Shown: positions 9,105 to 19,270 of the stretch, in pieces | Numbering within the stretch: position 1 is the first letter of the stretch | Layout: each line of letters starts with the position of its first letter | Source of the DNA: Magnaporthiopsis rhizophila | Lineage: Eukaryota; Ascomycota; Sordariomycetes; Magnaporthales; Magnaporthaceae | Assembly (NCBI GenBank): GCA_003049465.1 | Contig: PYSS01000042.1 | Coordinates: 62,001-126,000 of the forward strand | Reading direction: 5' to 3' | Length of the DNA stretch: 64,000 bases | Program-made: the position numbers and the translations under genes | Notes under the pieces: generated by a model | Database searches by the model: none | Told to the model about the DNA's origin: nothing | The model's input: only the letters and a program-made list of their open reading frames with translations

Positions 9105-11357
9105 ATGCAGCGATACCGACACGACGATCCCGCAGAGCGAGAGCCTCTCGACAACCCCAACAACTACTACGACGTCTCGCCAGGCCACGGTCATCCTCGA
9201 GCGCAACACTACCCGCAACACCAGCAGCAGCAACAGCACAGCAACAGCTACGCACAAGACCCCTACGCCGCGGATACGTACTACTCGTCACCCCCTCGAG
9301 CCGCCGTCGGTGCCCATCGTCAACCGCGATCACCACCTGACGCCCAACGTCTTCGACCCGAGAGGCGTCGATCCCGCGACCAGCAGAACTGGGGCCCAGC
9401 CGCCGCCGCTGCCCAGGGACCGTATCAATCGTCGCCGCCGGACCCCGACTTCGTCTCGCCAATCTCGCCGCCACAGTCCACCGGCCGTGGCGACGACGGT
9501 CGACCCTGGGGCCACGAGTCTGCCCAACAAAGGCAGGCCGCTGCGCCGCAGAGCCGTCCCGAGAGCAACGTGACGCCCGGGTCCGACAATTTCAGCGAGA
9601 CAGCCCCTTTTGGAGGCATGGCAAACATAGCATACTCCGTCGCCGAGCGCAACGCCAGGGAAAGTGGGCTCGATGCCATGAGGACCGCTAACCCGCACCA
9701 ACAACACTACGCCGATCAGGATTACCTGGGCGGCCACCGCCATCCCGCTGCTCACAGTGACGGTGCCGATAGGGATTCACACTCAAGCATGTCCGGTCTC
9801 GGCGCCGCTGCCGTCCCGCCTGGCCTGGGGACTCCCGGAGCGACGACACCGTCGAGGGCACGGCATGCTCCTGACGTCGTCTACACGGACGACCCATACT
9901 CGGGCTACTCACGGCCTGGCCAAGCCTCCCTGGGCGTCGTCAACCCTCACGACATCTACGATGACGGCGACGACGGCCTTGAGTATGGACGCAAGAGCCA
10001 CCGGAACTCAATGCTCAGCCTGGGGAACTCGAGCAACAAGAGCAGAAACAACATCGCTGGCGCCGCAGCGGGTGCAGGTGCAGCTGCCGGCGCCGCTGGT
10101 GCGGGTCTAGCTGCCGCCAACAACAGGCCTGGGGGCTATGGGCCCGTGGGCAGCGTCGGCAACATCGGCGCGCACGAGGAGATGCATAATCTGGGGGCAG
10201 AGAAGTCTTGGGGCATGAAACCCGAGAAGAAGTCAAAGAAGTGGAAGATCGTCGTCATCGTTATTTTCGCTGTCCTCGTCATCGCAGGCATCCTGGTTGG
10301 AATCCTCTTGGGCGTTGTGTTCAGGAGAGGTCCCAAGGAGACCGCCCCGGGCGGTGGCTTGTCGGCGGCCGATGACCTGAGCCAGAACGGCGATCTCAAC
10401 GCAAACAGCGGCGAGATCAAGGCACTCATGAACAACAAGCAGTTGCACAAGGTCTTCATGGGCATGGACTACACGCCAATAAACACCCAATACCCCGACT
10501 GCCTCAAGTACCCACCATCACAAAACAACGTCACGCGCGACGTCGCCGTTCTCTCACAGCTCACCAACACCATCCGGCTCTACGGCACCGACTGCAACCA
10601 GACCGAGATGGTGCTGACCGCCATCCAGCGGCTCAGGCTGCAACAAACGGTCAAGGTCTGGCTGGGTGTGTGGCAGGATAAGAACACCACGACCAACGAA
10701 CGCCAGCTCACACAGATGTGGGACATCCTGGACAAGTACACGGAGAAGCCCTTCAAGGGCCTCATCGTCGCCAACGAGATCCTGTTCCGTCAGGAGATGT
10801 CCACCACGGAGCTGCAGAAGCTGCTGTCGGACGTGCGCACCAAGCTGCAGCAGAAGGGCATGTCGCTGCCCGTGGCCACGTCGGACCTGGGTAGAGACTG
10901 GGCCGACTCCAGCCTCGTGCAGGCGTCGGACTACATCATGGCCAACATCCACCCCTTCTTTGGCGGCCAGCCCGCCAAGGGTGCTGCCGATTGGACCATG
11001 GAGTTCTTCAAGAACAACATTAGGACCCAGAAGGCTGACAAGGAGAAGAACGTCATCGCCGAGATCGGCTGGCCCTCGCAGGGTGGGCAGCGCTGTCCTC
11101 CCGAGCTGGGCAAGTCCTGCGCGGACCCGGCCGTGGCCAGCATCCCGGAGCTGAACCGGGTCCTGAACGACTGGGTCTGTCCCGCGCTCAACAACGGGAC
11201 CAACTACTTTTGGTTCTCGGCCTTTGACGAGCCCTGGAAGATCAAGTTCAACACGCCCGACGAGAACTGGGAGGACCACTGGGGCCTGATGGACGTCAAC
11301 CGGAACCTGAAGGACGGCATCCAAATCCCAGACTGCGGTGGCAAGACGGTGCCATGA
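9105..11357 (+). CDS. btgC: Membrane-anchored GH17 endo-1,3-beta-glucosidase (btgC/eglC type)
   Basis: 750 residues, single exon. Residues 1-375 are a low-complexity cytoplasmic tail rich in Q, P, H and S with a glutamine run near residue 45. One transmembrane helix (WKIVVIVIFAVLVIAGILVG, starting at residue 380) makes this a type II protein. The C-terminal GH17 barrel carries the acid/base glutamate in IVANEILFR (E558) and the nucleophile in VIAEIGWPSQGG (E653). Architecture and length match fungal btgC-type glucanases, which hydrolyse wall beta-1,3-glucan during growth and morphogenesis. The start ATG has CACCATGC context and lies just after a pyrimidine-rich leader. Confidence 0.93.
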   Translation: MQRYRHDDPAEREPLDNPNNYYDVSPGHGHPRAQHYPQHQQQQQHSNSYAQDPYAADTYYSSPPRAAVGAHRQPRSPPDAQRLRPERRRSRDQQNWGPAAAAAQGPYQSSPPDPDFVSPISPPQSTGRGDDGRPWGHESAQQRQAAAPQSRPESNVTPGSDNFSETAPFGGMANIAYSVAERNARESGLDAMRTANPHQQHYADQDYLGGHRHPAAHSDGADRDSHSSMSGLGAAAVPPGLGTPGATTPSRARHAPDVVYTDDPYSGYSRPGQASLGVVNPHDIYDDGDDGLEYGRKSHRNSMLSLGNSSNKSRNNIAGAAAGAGAAAGAAGAGLAAANNRPGGYGPVGSVGNIGAHEEMHNLGAEKSWGMKPEKKSKKWKIVVIVIFAVLVIAGILVGILLGVVFRRGPKETAPGGGLSAADDLSQNGDLNANSGEIKALMNNKQLHKVFMGMDYTPINTQYPDCLKYPPSQNNVTRDVAVLSQLTNTIRLYGTDCNQTEMVLTAIQRLRLQQTVKVWLGVWQDKNTTTNERQLTQMWDILDKYTEKPFKGLIVANEILFRQEMSTTELQKLLSDVRTKLQQKGMSLPVATSDLGRDWADSSLVQASDYIMANIHPFFGGQPAKGAADWTMEFFKNNIRTQKADKEKNVIAEIGWPSQGGQRCPPELGKSCADPAVASIPELNRVLNDWVCPALNNGTNYFWFSAFDEPWKIKFNTPDENWEDHWGLMDVNRNLKDGIQIPDCGGKTVP

Positions 11358-13465
11358 GTTGGTCTTGTGGTTTCTCTCTTTCATTTCAGCCGTCTCCATC
11401 TGGCTTTCTTTTCTGTAGTCTCCAGGAAACCAGGCTGGCTTTGGCGCAGTTTCTGGTTGGCTCGCGTCTAGGCGTTTGCGCACGGTCCTTGATGAGAGGG
11501 CATCTGTTGCTTGCAGGACAAGTTTCGACAAAGTTTTTATTGTTGGTACAAGCATACGTGTTTGGGCTTGAGTTGTTTCCCGTCCGAGAACGATATTTGG
11601 CTTCTGTCTGTCTATAATTCTTTCATTTGTTATTGTTTTCCCATCTTTTCGGCGCCGTGTTTGTCGGACGCCGGGGCGGACATGTATATGGAGTTCAGGA
11701 TGTCGTTGCTGGCTTTGCAGTTCGTGGCACTACGTGGTACGGGTGCGTGTTTGATAAAAGGGGGTCGAGCGTGGCATTGTGACTTGTTCTATGCCTGGAA
11801 AAGGAGGAAAAGAATACCTTGGTAGATGTAAATAATGTCGTCGATAGTCGTTTGCATTCATTCGAACTTGTTAAACTACGTTCATGTTCTCTCCTGCAAG
11901 TCATGTCGACCTTCAACATGCAAAAGGGCAACATCAAAGGCATATCAAATGATATCTCGTCCTCAACAGCGTGGTTCCTACCAGATTGCGCGTGCCCGGA
12001 CTCGAACCGGGAGCCCATCAATGGCAACGATGGATTTTACCCTTAAAACCACACACGCTTTGCTGCATATGTCCTGGGTGTTTGAGCCGCAACGGGTGAG
12101 AGTCCGTGTGCGTTGCAACCCTACCTTGTGCAGTCTGACTCCCGGCGACCCACATCTTCCGTCGTGATGCTCTCACTTATATACCCATTATACGATGCTT
12201 GGACCAGGCTGAAATTTGTGAGATTCATAGTCTGTCTACCCATTGCCGTATTACGGCTGGAAAGCTACGTTGTAGATACGATATACCCTGTGCTGGCTCG
12301 CGTACCACGCGGCAGCTTGCAAAATCCTTCCCGTCATCTTGTGGACATGTCATTTGCTCCCACTCGTTTGCGCTGAAAGTGACTTTCCTGCCTGGCAAGC
12401 ACAAGGCAGGCAGCCGTCCATGGCCCTGGAAAAGCGGGAAGACAGGAGGCACGGCAGCCAAAAAAAAAAAAAAAACACTCTGACGCACTGCTCCTGCAGC
12501 CTCACGAACCGGCGGTCAACAACCTCAGCGCTCACCTAACAGGTTCAAGTTCACAAAAGCAAACATGCCGCAGGCCCACTGGATCAGCTCCGTTTGACGG
12601 CGTCGGGGAGAGACATATATTGCGAGACGCGCCCGTCGCTGCCCCTGCGCTTGTGTTGTGTCCTTTTTTTTTTCTCTGTCCGTCTCTGCTGGCTACGTAC
12701 CTACCTACCGTCTTGCTGACATACCCGGTAGATATTGGTCATTCACGTATTTACACCTGTCGCGTCTACGCGGGTAGGCCACGGCTTCACTTCTGACGGG
12801 AAGGTCTTGTCGATCCACCCCTGTTCTATTTTGAACTGACGACCCGCAGAGGTGCCGACAAGACTCACATACGGGGAAGGAGCGCTCTGCTTTTTGTCTG
12901 GGTGACCCAGCGCTCAGGAGAAGGCTGCTCTTTCCAAATTCGGAAGGCACGCGCGCGGCTGGGTCTTGACCTCCTAACACCCATATCTTTTCCCAATTTT
13001 TTTTCTCTTCTCTTTTCCATCCTTCTCCCACGCTCTCTCCCAGACGCAGCGGTCTCTTCTCTCTCCCGATGTGCTGCTGGCAGTCCTTAAGCCAACACCG
13101 TGCAGCCATCGTCTTCCGCATCGCATCATCATCGTTATCTCGAACCAGCCTTTGAACGCCAGGCGCCAAGACCTTCCCGGATTGATCCCGAACCCACCGA
13201 CGTTTTCCCTCCCTGGATCTAACCATCTTCTCCAGTATCTAGCCCCTGCGACTGTCCTGCGTTCTCCCCGATCTTCCTGCCATCTTCACCCGGGCGCTTC
13301 CATCCTGCTCGAGCTGCCCAGGTTTGTTTTTTCTGCCTTTGTTTGCCACTCTCTCACCCACAACTCAGCCTCAACATCATGCCTTACTTATCTCTTCAGC
13401 CGAGATTGCGGCCTCTCCTACTCCCGAAGCTAACAGCACGCCCAGTGCAAGCCCACCACGAGAGA
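11358..13465. other. Intergenic region containing a tRNA gene
   Basis: Apart from tRNA-Gly (listed separately) I see no gene. A short A-run lies at about 12460-12474. From about 12960 the sequence becomes pyrimidine-rich and is probably the promoter and 5' leader of the helicase gene. Confidence 0.55.
11987..12058 (-). tRNA. tRNA-Gly (anticodon GCC)
   Basis: The minus strand folds as a 72-nt cloverleaf without intron. Acceptor GCGTGTG pairs with CACGCGC (one G-U), the D arm is GTTT/AAAT, the anticodon stem is CATCG/TGATG with loop TTGCCAT (anticodon GCC), and the T arm is CCCGG-TTCGAGT-CCGGG. The interior closely resembles other fungal tRNA-Gly(GCC). No oligo-T terminator follows immediately, so a transcribed but late-terminating gene or a recent pseudogene is possible. 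Confidence 0.88.
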
Positions 13466-16400
13466 ATGGAATCGCCAAAGTCGCAGGATGACGCTCAACC
13501 GAGCGATGTGAGTGATCTAACAGCCCCCTCCGCCCCTCTTCCCTCTGCCACTGCCGTATTGACATTTCCTTCCGCCAATCAGCAGCTGGATCCTGGAGAG
13601 ATTGTTCGCCAGCATGTCGGCTTTGTCCCCAGCGGCCCTGGATGGCAGGGGATGCCCGAGCTTCCCACTCCGGCCGAGGTAAACCGGAGCTGGGATACCG
13701 TCGAGGCTCTTCCCATTGACCGCGTCGACGAGCCCTGGGACCAGAAGGACGAGTATCTGGCCACCAAGTACAAGATCCTCCGCTGCGAGGGCACCGAGAG
13801 CCTGCGCCATGCCGTCTCGACCTACAAGCTCGATCCCTACATGTTTGACGACAAGACCACGTGCGTCTACACAAATGTTAGCAGCCCTTGACTTCTCTTC
13901 AGACATCACCACCCTTTTTCGTGACACTGACGGGGTGCTCACGCCTGCTGTATAGGTATACATCGTCGGATACCTGATGACCCGCATGGGCCCATTCTTC
14001 AGAGTCCGCTTCTCCACTGTCCGCGCCGGCGTCAAGATCAAGTGGCTGCAGTCTCGCCGCTTCACCCCCGGCACCATCCTGGCCATCAGCACAGCCGAAG
14101 ACAAGTTCCAGACCATCTGCAAGATCGCCGTTGTGGCCCAGCGGCCGTACAAAGATGGCCTTGATCAGAACCCCCCGCTCATCGATCTTCTCTGGGCCGA
14201 CCCCAACGATGCCATCTTCGATCCTGGTCTGGAGCTGGTCATGGTCGAGTCTCGCACTGGCTACTACGAGGCTGTCCGCCATGCCCTCCGGGGCCTCCAG
14301 CACGTTGCCCACGAGCCCACGACGCTCGACAAGTACATTGTCTCTGGCCAGCGCAAGATTGAGACCCCGGCGTCTGTCTGCGCCTCTCCAATCATGGACG
14401 TCTCGCCCATCGTCCATGTCCCGCCGCCTGGGTCCGACCCTGAGGAGAACCAGGCCGTCGCGCTTCTCGGTGCCAAAGCTCCGTTCAGGGAGGTCAACAT
14501 CCTCGGCGACATCCCTGATGGACTCACATCAGTCACTTCCATGGATCATTCGCAGATCATGGCCTTGAAAGCCATGCTCACCAAGGAGCTCGCCATTGTC
14601 CAAGGGCCTCCGGGAACAGGAAAGACGTTCACGTCGGTATCCACCCTGGATGTCCTACGAGCGAATCGCGATCCGATTCACGACCCTCCCATCGTTGTTG
14701 CAGCGCAGACCAACCACGCGCTCGATCAGATTCTGATGCATTGCGACGGCACCGGGGCCAGCATCCTGCGTGTGGGTGGCCGCACGGAGAACGAGAAGAT
14801 GCAGGAGCGGACCGTCTATCGCCTGAGGAAGCAAATGGCTGGCAACCAAGGCCAGAGGGGGTTTAGGACCCTTGACCAGACCCGTCGCCGCATCATCGAC
14901 ACCTTTACCGAGAAGCTGATCGATGCCTTCCCGGATGATCTCCTGAAGCCGGCACTTCTGCAGAAATACGGCCTTCTCTCCCAGGCCCAGGTTGATTCGC
15001 TCTCGGACTCGAACTGGGAGGGCTCGGGCGGGGCTTCGGGTGACTCTCTGGGCAATACCGCCGATGTCGATCAAGAGGCCAATCTTGAGCTGTGGCTCGG
15101 CGATCAGCGGACAACGGGCCTGGACGCCCAAGCTGAGCCCGAGTTTGAGTTGGAGGAGGAGGCCGTTGGTGAGATCAACCAGGAGTACGAGGTGGACGTT
15201 GGCTTGGATCGGTCCGCGGACGAGGATGAGGACGACAGGATTCTCGGGACCTGGATCGCGCTCGGCTACAACCAAACCGGCAAGCTTCCATCCAGGACCA
15301 GAAAGACAGGCAAGGCCAAGACGCCCGAGGACTGGCTTCTGAACGAGAACCTGTGGGATATCCCGTCCCTTTTCCGCGGCGCAGTGTACCGCCACCTCCA
15401 GGCCGGTCTCATGAAGACAATCCGGGGCGACCTCGTCGATTGTCTCGTCCAGTACAAGACGAGCTGTCAGAACATGACAATTGGCAAGTGGACTAACGAT
15501 CTACAGCTGATCAAGGCTCACAAGATCGAGATTGTTGGCTGCACGACCACGGGCTTGACCAAGTACCGCGGTTTCCTGGCCGCAATGCGCCCTCGGATCA
15601 TGCTGATTGAGGAGGCCGCCGAGACGCGGGAGCCCAACATCGTCTCGGCTCTGTATAAATCTCTTCAACAGCTCATCTTGGTCGGAGATCATCAGCAGCT
15701 GACACCGCACTGCGACATCCAGTCCCTCAGCGGGGCACCCTTCTTCCTCAACGTGTCTCTGTTCGAACGCTTAGTCAGGCTGGGTGTCCCTTACAGCAGG
15801 CTGACGCAGCAGCGCCGGATGAAGCCCGAGATCCGTAAGCTCCTTGACCATTTTTACGAAGGTCTTTCTGATCATCCCCTTGTTGCCTCGCGTCCAGATG
15901 TGCCGGGCATGGGTGGAAGGAATATGTGGCTCTTCCACCACCAGTGGCCCGAGGAGGTTGATGCCGACTGCTCCAAGTTCAACCACCAGGAGGCCGAGAT
16001 GGCGGTCAAGTTTCTCGTGTATCTGGTGAACAACGGCACCGATGCCGGCCGCATCACCATCTTGACTTTCTACAACGGCCAGCGCAAGGTGTGTGCCGTG
16101 CCATCCCAGTGACTGACGAGCAAGCTTAGTAGAAGCTAACCCTCAGATCTTTCCCAGGTTCTGCTGAGAATGCTGCGTGCGGAGCCTGCCCTCAGGTTCC
16201 TGCCCTCGTTCAACGTTTTCACCGTCGATTCGTACCAAGGCGAGGAAAACGACATCATCATCCTGTCTTTGGTGCGCAGTCCCAAGCCTGACGCGCCGTA
16301 CCTCGTCGGGTTTCTCGAGGACAGGAACCGGGCCACGGTCGCCATCTCGCGAGCCCGCTGCGGTTTCTACGTCTTTGGCAACTTCCTCAATCTGTTCCGC

Positions 16401-17494
16401 GCGAACGAGGAGTCCTTCTATGTCTGGGGCAACGTGCACAGCTGCTTTGCCGAGAATGGCTACCTTGACACGACCCGAGGACTTCCCATTGTTTGCCAGC
16501 AGCATGGGACTGAGACTTGGATGAAGGAAGCAGATGACTTTGTGGGAAACGCAGGCGGGTGCCGGAAGATGTGCACGGGACATCTGCCGTGTGGACACAA
16601 GTGCCAGCTGGCGTGTCACTGGTAAGTGTCTACCTACCCCAGCCCGTCGGGATGCCACCTGTGATTGCTGATATCTGGATGCGAACAATCTATAGGCGGC
16701 CGCATGACAGCTACGCCTGCTCCGAGCCATGCACCAAAACCTTGCCCACGTGTGGTCATCAGTGCTCCAACAAGTGCACTGAGAAGTGCTACTGCAACCA
16801 GTGTCACTTTGAGCAGTCGGCAGCGACCCAGCAAGCCCTGTTGTTGGAGCGGGCCCTCCACCCCAGCCTCGAGGACGTCCTGGCCGGCAATGATCTCGGC
16901 GTCAACGACGTGATTCCCGAGGTTGGGCTTGATTCGCGAGTGGCGCCGTCGGCACAACACCCCAGTCGTGGCTGGGGCGGGGGAAGGGCGGGTGCTGGAC
17001 GCGGCGGCATGCGAGGAGGCGGTGGCCGAGGTGGCCGCGGCGGCGGTCAGCGTGGCATGGCCCCAAGCAGCGTGGCCAACTGGGCGGCCTTCTCCAAAAA
17101 CCCTGGCAAGTTTGATGAGAGGGATCGGCTGCAGGCGATGGCGGCGAGGGCTGAGTTGCCGGTGAGGAGCCACATCGAGATCAAAGAGAAGTTCAAGGAG
17201 GCAACCATCGTCAACGGTCGGCGGACCACGGCAGTGAAGAAGATGGAGGTTCTGCTGCCAGGTCTCGACGGTGGCCCGGACGAGAGCGCCGAGCCGGCCA
17301 GCGGATCGAGCAGCCCTGCCGGTTCTGTAAGCGTGATCAAAGCGGCCAAGGGCGCTGGCGGCCGCGGCGTCGATGGAGGCGACCGTGCCACCGGGGCTTC
17401 GTCCCGGCCAGGCCACTTCGTCGGTAACGGGGCTCTACCGGCGACTACCAAGACCCCGCCGCCGGACGACGACGACCTGATAAGCCTGGCGTAG
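13466..17494 (+). CDS. sad-3: SF1 RNA helicase with NFX1-type zinc finger, SAD-3/Hrr1/ZNFX1 type
   Basis: Four exons: 13466-13876, 13956-16088, 16158-16621 and 16696-17494, giving 1268 residues; introns are 79, 69 and 74 nt with GT...AG ends. The UPF1-like SF1 core shows Walker A QGPPGTGKT (about residues 353-361), motif II as IEEAAE (about 688, where most relatives have DEAA), FNVFTVDSYQGEEND (about 865) and VAISRARCGFYVFG (about 907). A cysteine/histidine-rich NFX1-type cluster follows (CRKMCTGHLPCGHKC and CSEPCTKTLPTCGHQC), then an RGG-rich tail near residue 1100. This architecture is that of S. pombe Hrr1, Neurospora SAD-3 and animal ZNFX1, which work with RNA-dependent RNA polymerase in small-RNA silencing; in Neurospora SAD-3 is needed for meiotic silencing. 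The gene symbol is by homology of architecture. The frame is open to 13343, but 13466 (GAGAATGG) is the preferred start. Confidence 0.9.
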
Positions 17495-18112
17495 ACGACG
17501 TCAGCGACTACAGGATAGAGTTGTTTGGTGGCCGGCACTGCCTCTTTTTTTACTTTTCTTGGTATCTCTTGCCTCCATTTGCCTCATCTTTTCCTGTTTT
17601 TGCTTTTCGTCGTTCTTCTTCTTTTCCTACTTCCTTTCCCTGTTCAGGCTTCTGCCTACGTCTTCCTATTTCCTATCACTTTTCCTATTTCCCATGTCGT
17701 CTTTCTGGCGTCATTTCCCCTTTCCCTTGTCCTGTTTCCTTTACATGTTTCTTGTCTTTTGCAACTCGTATTTGACCTGGAACTAATTGACATAGGGCAA
17801 GAAAAGCGGGCATGATTGCGACTGGCAGGCCGTATACGCGGTATATTGGGACTCTGGGGTGTGGCTTGTGGTGTGCTGTATGGTGTACAGTGAGGAGACG
17901 ACGGGAGGAGGGTTGAGGTGCTATGAGAGGGATTGACGGGTTTTTTTGTAGTGTTTGTACGGCTAGGTGAAATGATTGACGGGTTGTTGTAATATGGTGT
18001 CCTTTCGTGTCTTATCATGGGTTCGTCCATGGATCACGGATTTTATGTTGCAAATGTGATGGTATCAAATAATACAACGCTATGCTTATGCTAAACAGTT
18101 AAAATAAAACAC
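17495..18112. other. Convergent intergenic region
   Basis: It lies between the helicase gene (plus) and the aminotransferase-like gene (minus). It is strongly T/C-rich at 17540-17760, as expected of 3' untranslated sequence. No gene seen. Confidence 0.6.
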
Positions 18113-19270
18113 TTAACAATCCCTTGCCGCACACGGCGCAGGCTGGGAAAAGAAGGCCAGCATTCCAAACAAGCCCCCAGGGCACAGCCCATACACAGCC
18201 GACCCAAGCGCCAACAGCCCACTCTCGAGGGGCCCAGGCGGCGTCGCCAACCGGTCTTGTTCCCTCTCGAGCGCCGCCGCCAGCTCGGCGTCCGTAGGCC
18301 GCACCTCACAGCACCAGCCCTCGGGGTCGCCGCGCACACCCCGCACAAGGCCGAGCAAGTGCTGCACAAGACCCATCAGGCGGCCCGCCTCGGCGTCCGG
18401 GAGCACAACGCTGTCGCCCGTGGACTGGCGGCACGCAACGCTCCGGACCGGCACGACGGAGCCGCTACCGACAGCAACGGCCTCAGCCAGGGGTGGGAGC
18501 GCCGATGCCAGCTCGGCTGCGGTGCAGCGTCGCACGCGGAACGAGGCGCTCAACTCGGCTAGGCGCGCGAGGGCGGCCGTGATGGGGCCTGCGCCGTCTA
18601 TCATGAGCAACGTCCCGTCTGGTTGCAGGCCGAGGAGCTCGTGGGATCGGGATTCGTCGGAGTAGGGCGAACATGCATCATCGCTGAGATACAGGCTGGC
18701 TTGCACGCTGTTTTCAGCAGTCACTAGCAGCAGCAGGGCGTCCTGGGGAGGAGGAGAGTCGCTGCTGTGCATGGTCGGCTGCACGTGGACGGACAGGATA
18801 GCGTCCTCCTCCTCCCCTGCCTCGCCGTATGAGCAGGAGGTGAGCACGGCGCGGATGGACAGTATTCCGTCGCTCTCGGCGGGCGGGACGAATTCGGCGT
18901 TGGCGGACACGGCGCGGCGTACGCATTCTGTGAAGAGCGCTGGTGGCGGCGGTGGAGCAGCAGCGGCAGCGGACCGGGCCATGCGGGCGGCGTGGAAGTC
19001 CGGGCGGAAGACGACGAGCTTGTCGCCCCAGGGGGTTACGTGGCGGAGGGCTATCATTGTCTCGGTGTGGCTGGATGATGATTGCGGCCATGGTGCCGAG
19101 GCAGCGGCACTGGGATTTCCCATCAAGCTGGGCTCCGTCCACTGGCCTTTGGAGGCTTGATAGCGCGTCTCGACGTATTCATTGACTTGGACGTGGCCGG
19201 CGCTGACGCTGGCGGGCGAGTCCCAGTCGACCTGGTCGGAGGGCGGGGGAGGGAAGATGTTAGGGAACAT
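18113..19270 (-). CDS. Branched-chain aminotransferase-like (PLP fold type IV) protein lacking the lysine motif
   Basis: 385 residues, single exon. The N-terminus follows fungal BCAT-like proteins: FPPPPSDQVDW, then VNEYVETRYQASKGQW, then RHVTPWGDKLVVFRPDFHAARMARSA and ECVRRAVSANAEFVPPAESDG. The C-terminus also fits (VVPVRSVACR, then LLGLVRGVRGDPEGWCCEV). Between these, the glycine/tyrosine segment before FRP (normally LHYGQ..FEGLKA) and the block with the PLP-binding lysine (K-x-GGNY) are absent; residues about 165-270 instead read as S-, A- and L-rich sequence. The product is therefore probably not a transaminase, or the gene is decaying by in-frame change. About 60 extra residues follow the usual C-terminus. 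It is convergent with the helicase gene. Confidence 0.72.
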   Translation of the reverse strand: MFPNIFPPPPSDQVDWDSPASVSAGHVQVNEYVETRYQASKGQWTEPSLMGNPSAAASAPWPQSSSSHTETMIALRHVTPWGDKLVVFRPDFHAARMARSAAAAAPPPPPALFTECVRRAVSANAEFVPPAESDGILSIRAVLTSCSYGEAGEEEDAILSVHVQPTMHSSDSPPPQDALLLLVTAENSVQASLYLSDDACSPYSDESRSHELLGLQPDGTLLMIDGAGPITAALARLAELSASFRVRRCTAAELASALPPLAEAVAVGSGSVVPVRSVACRQSTGDSVVLPDAEAGRLMGLVQHLLGLVRGVRGDPEGWCCEVRPTDAELAAALEREQDRLATPPGPLESGLLALGSAVYGLCPGGLFGMLAFFSQPAPCAARDC

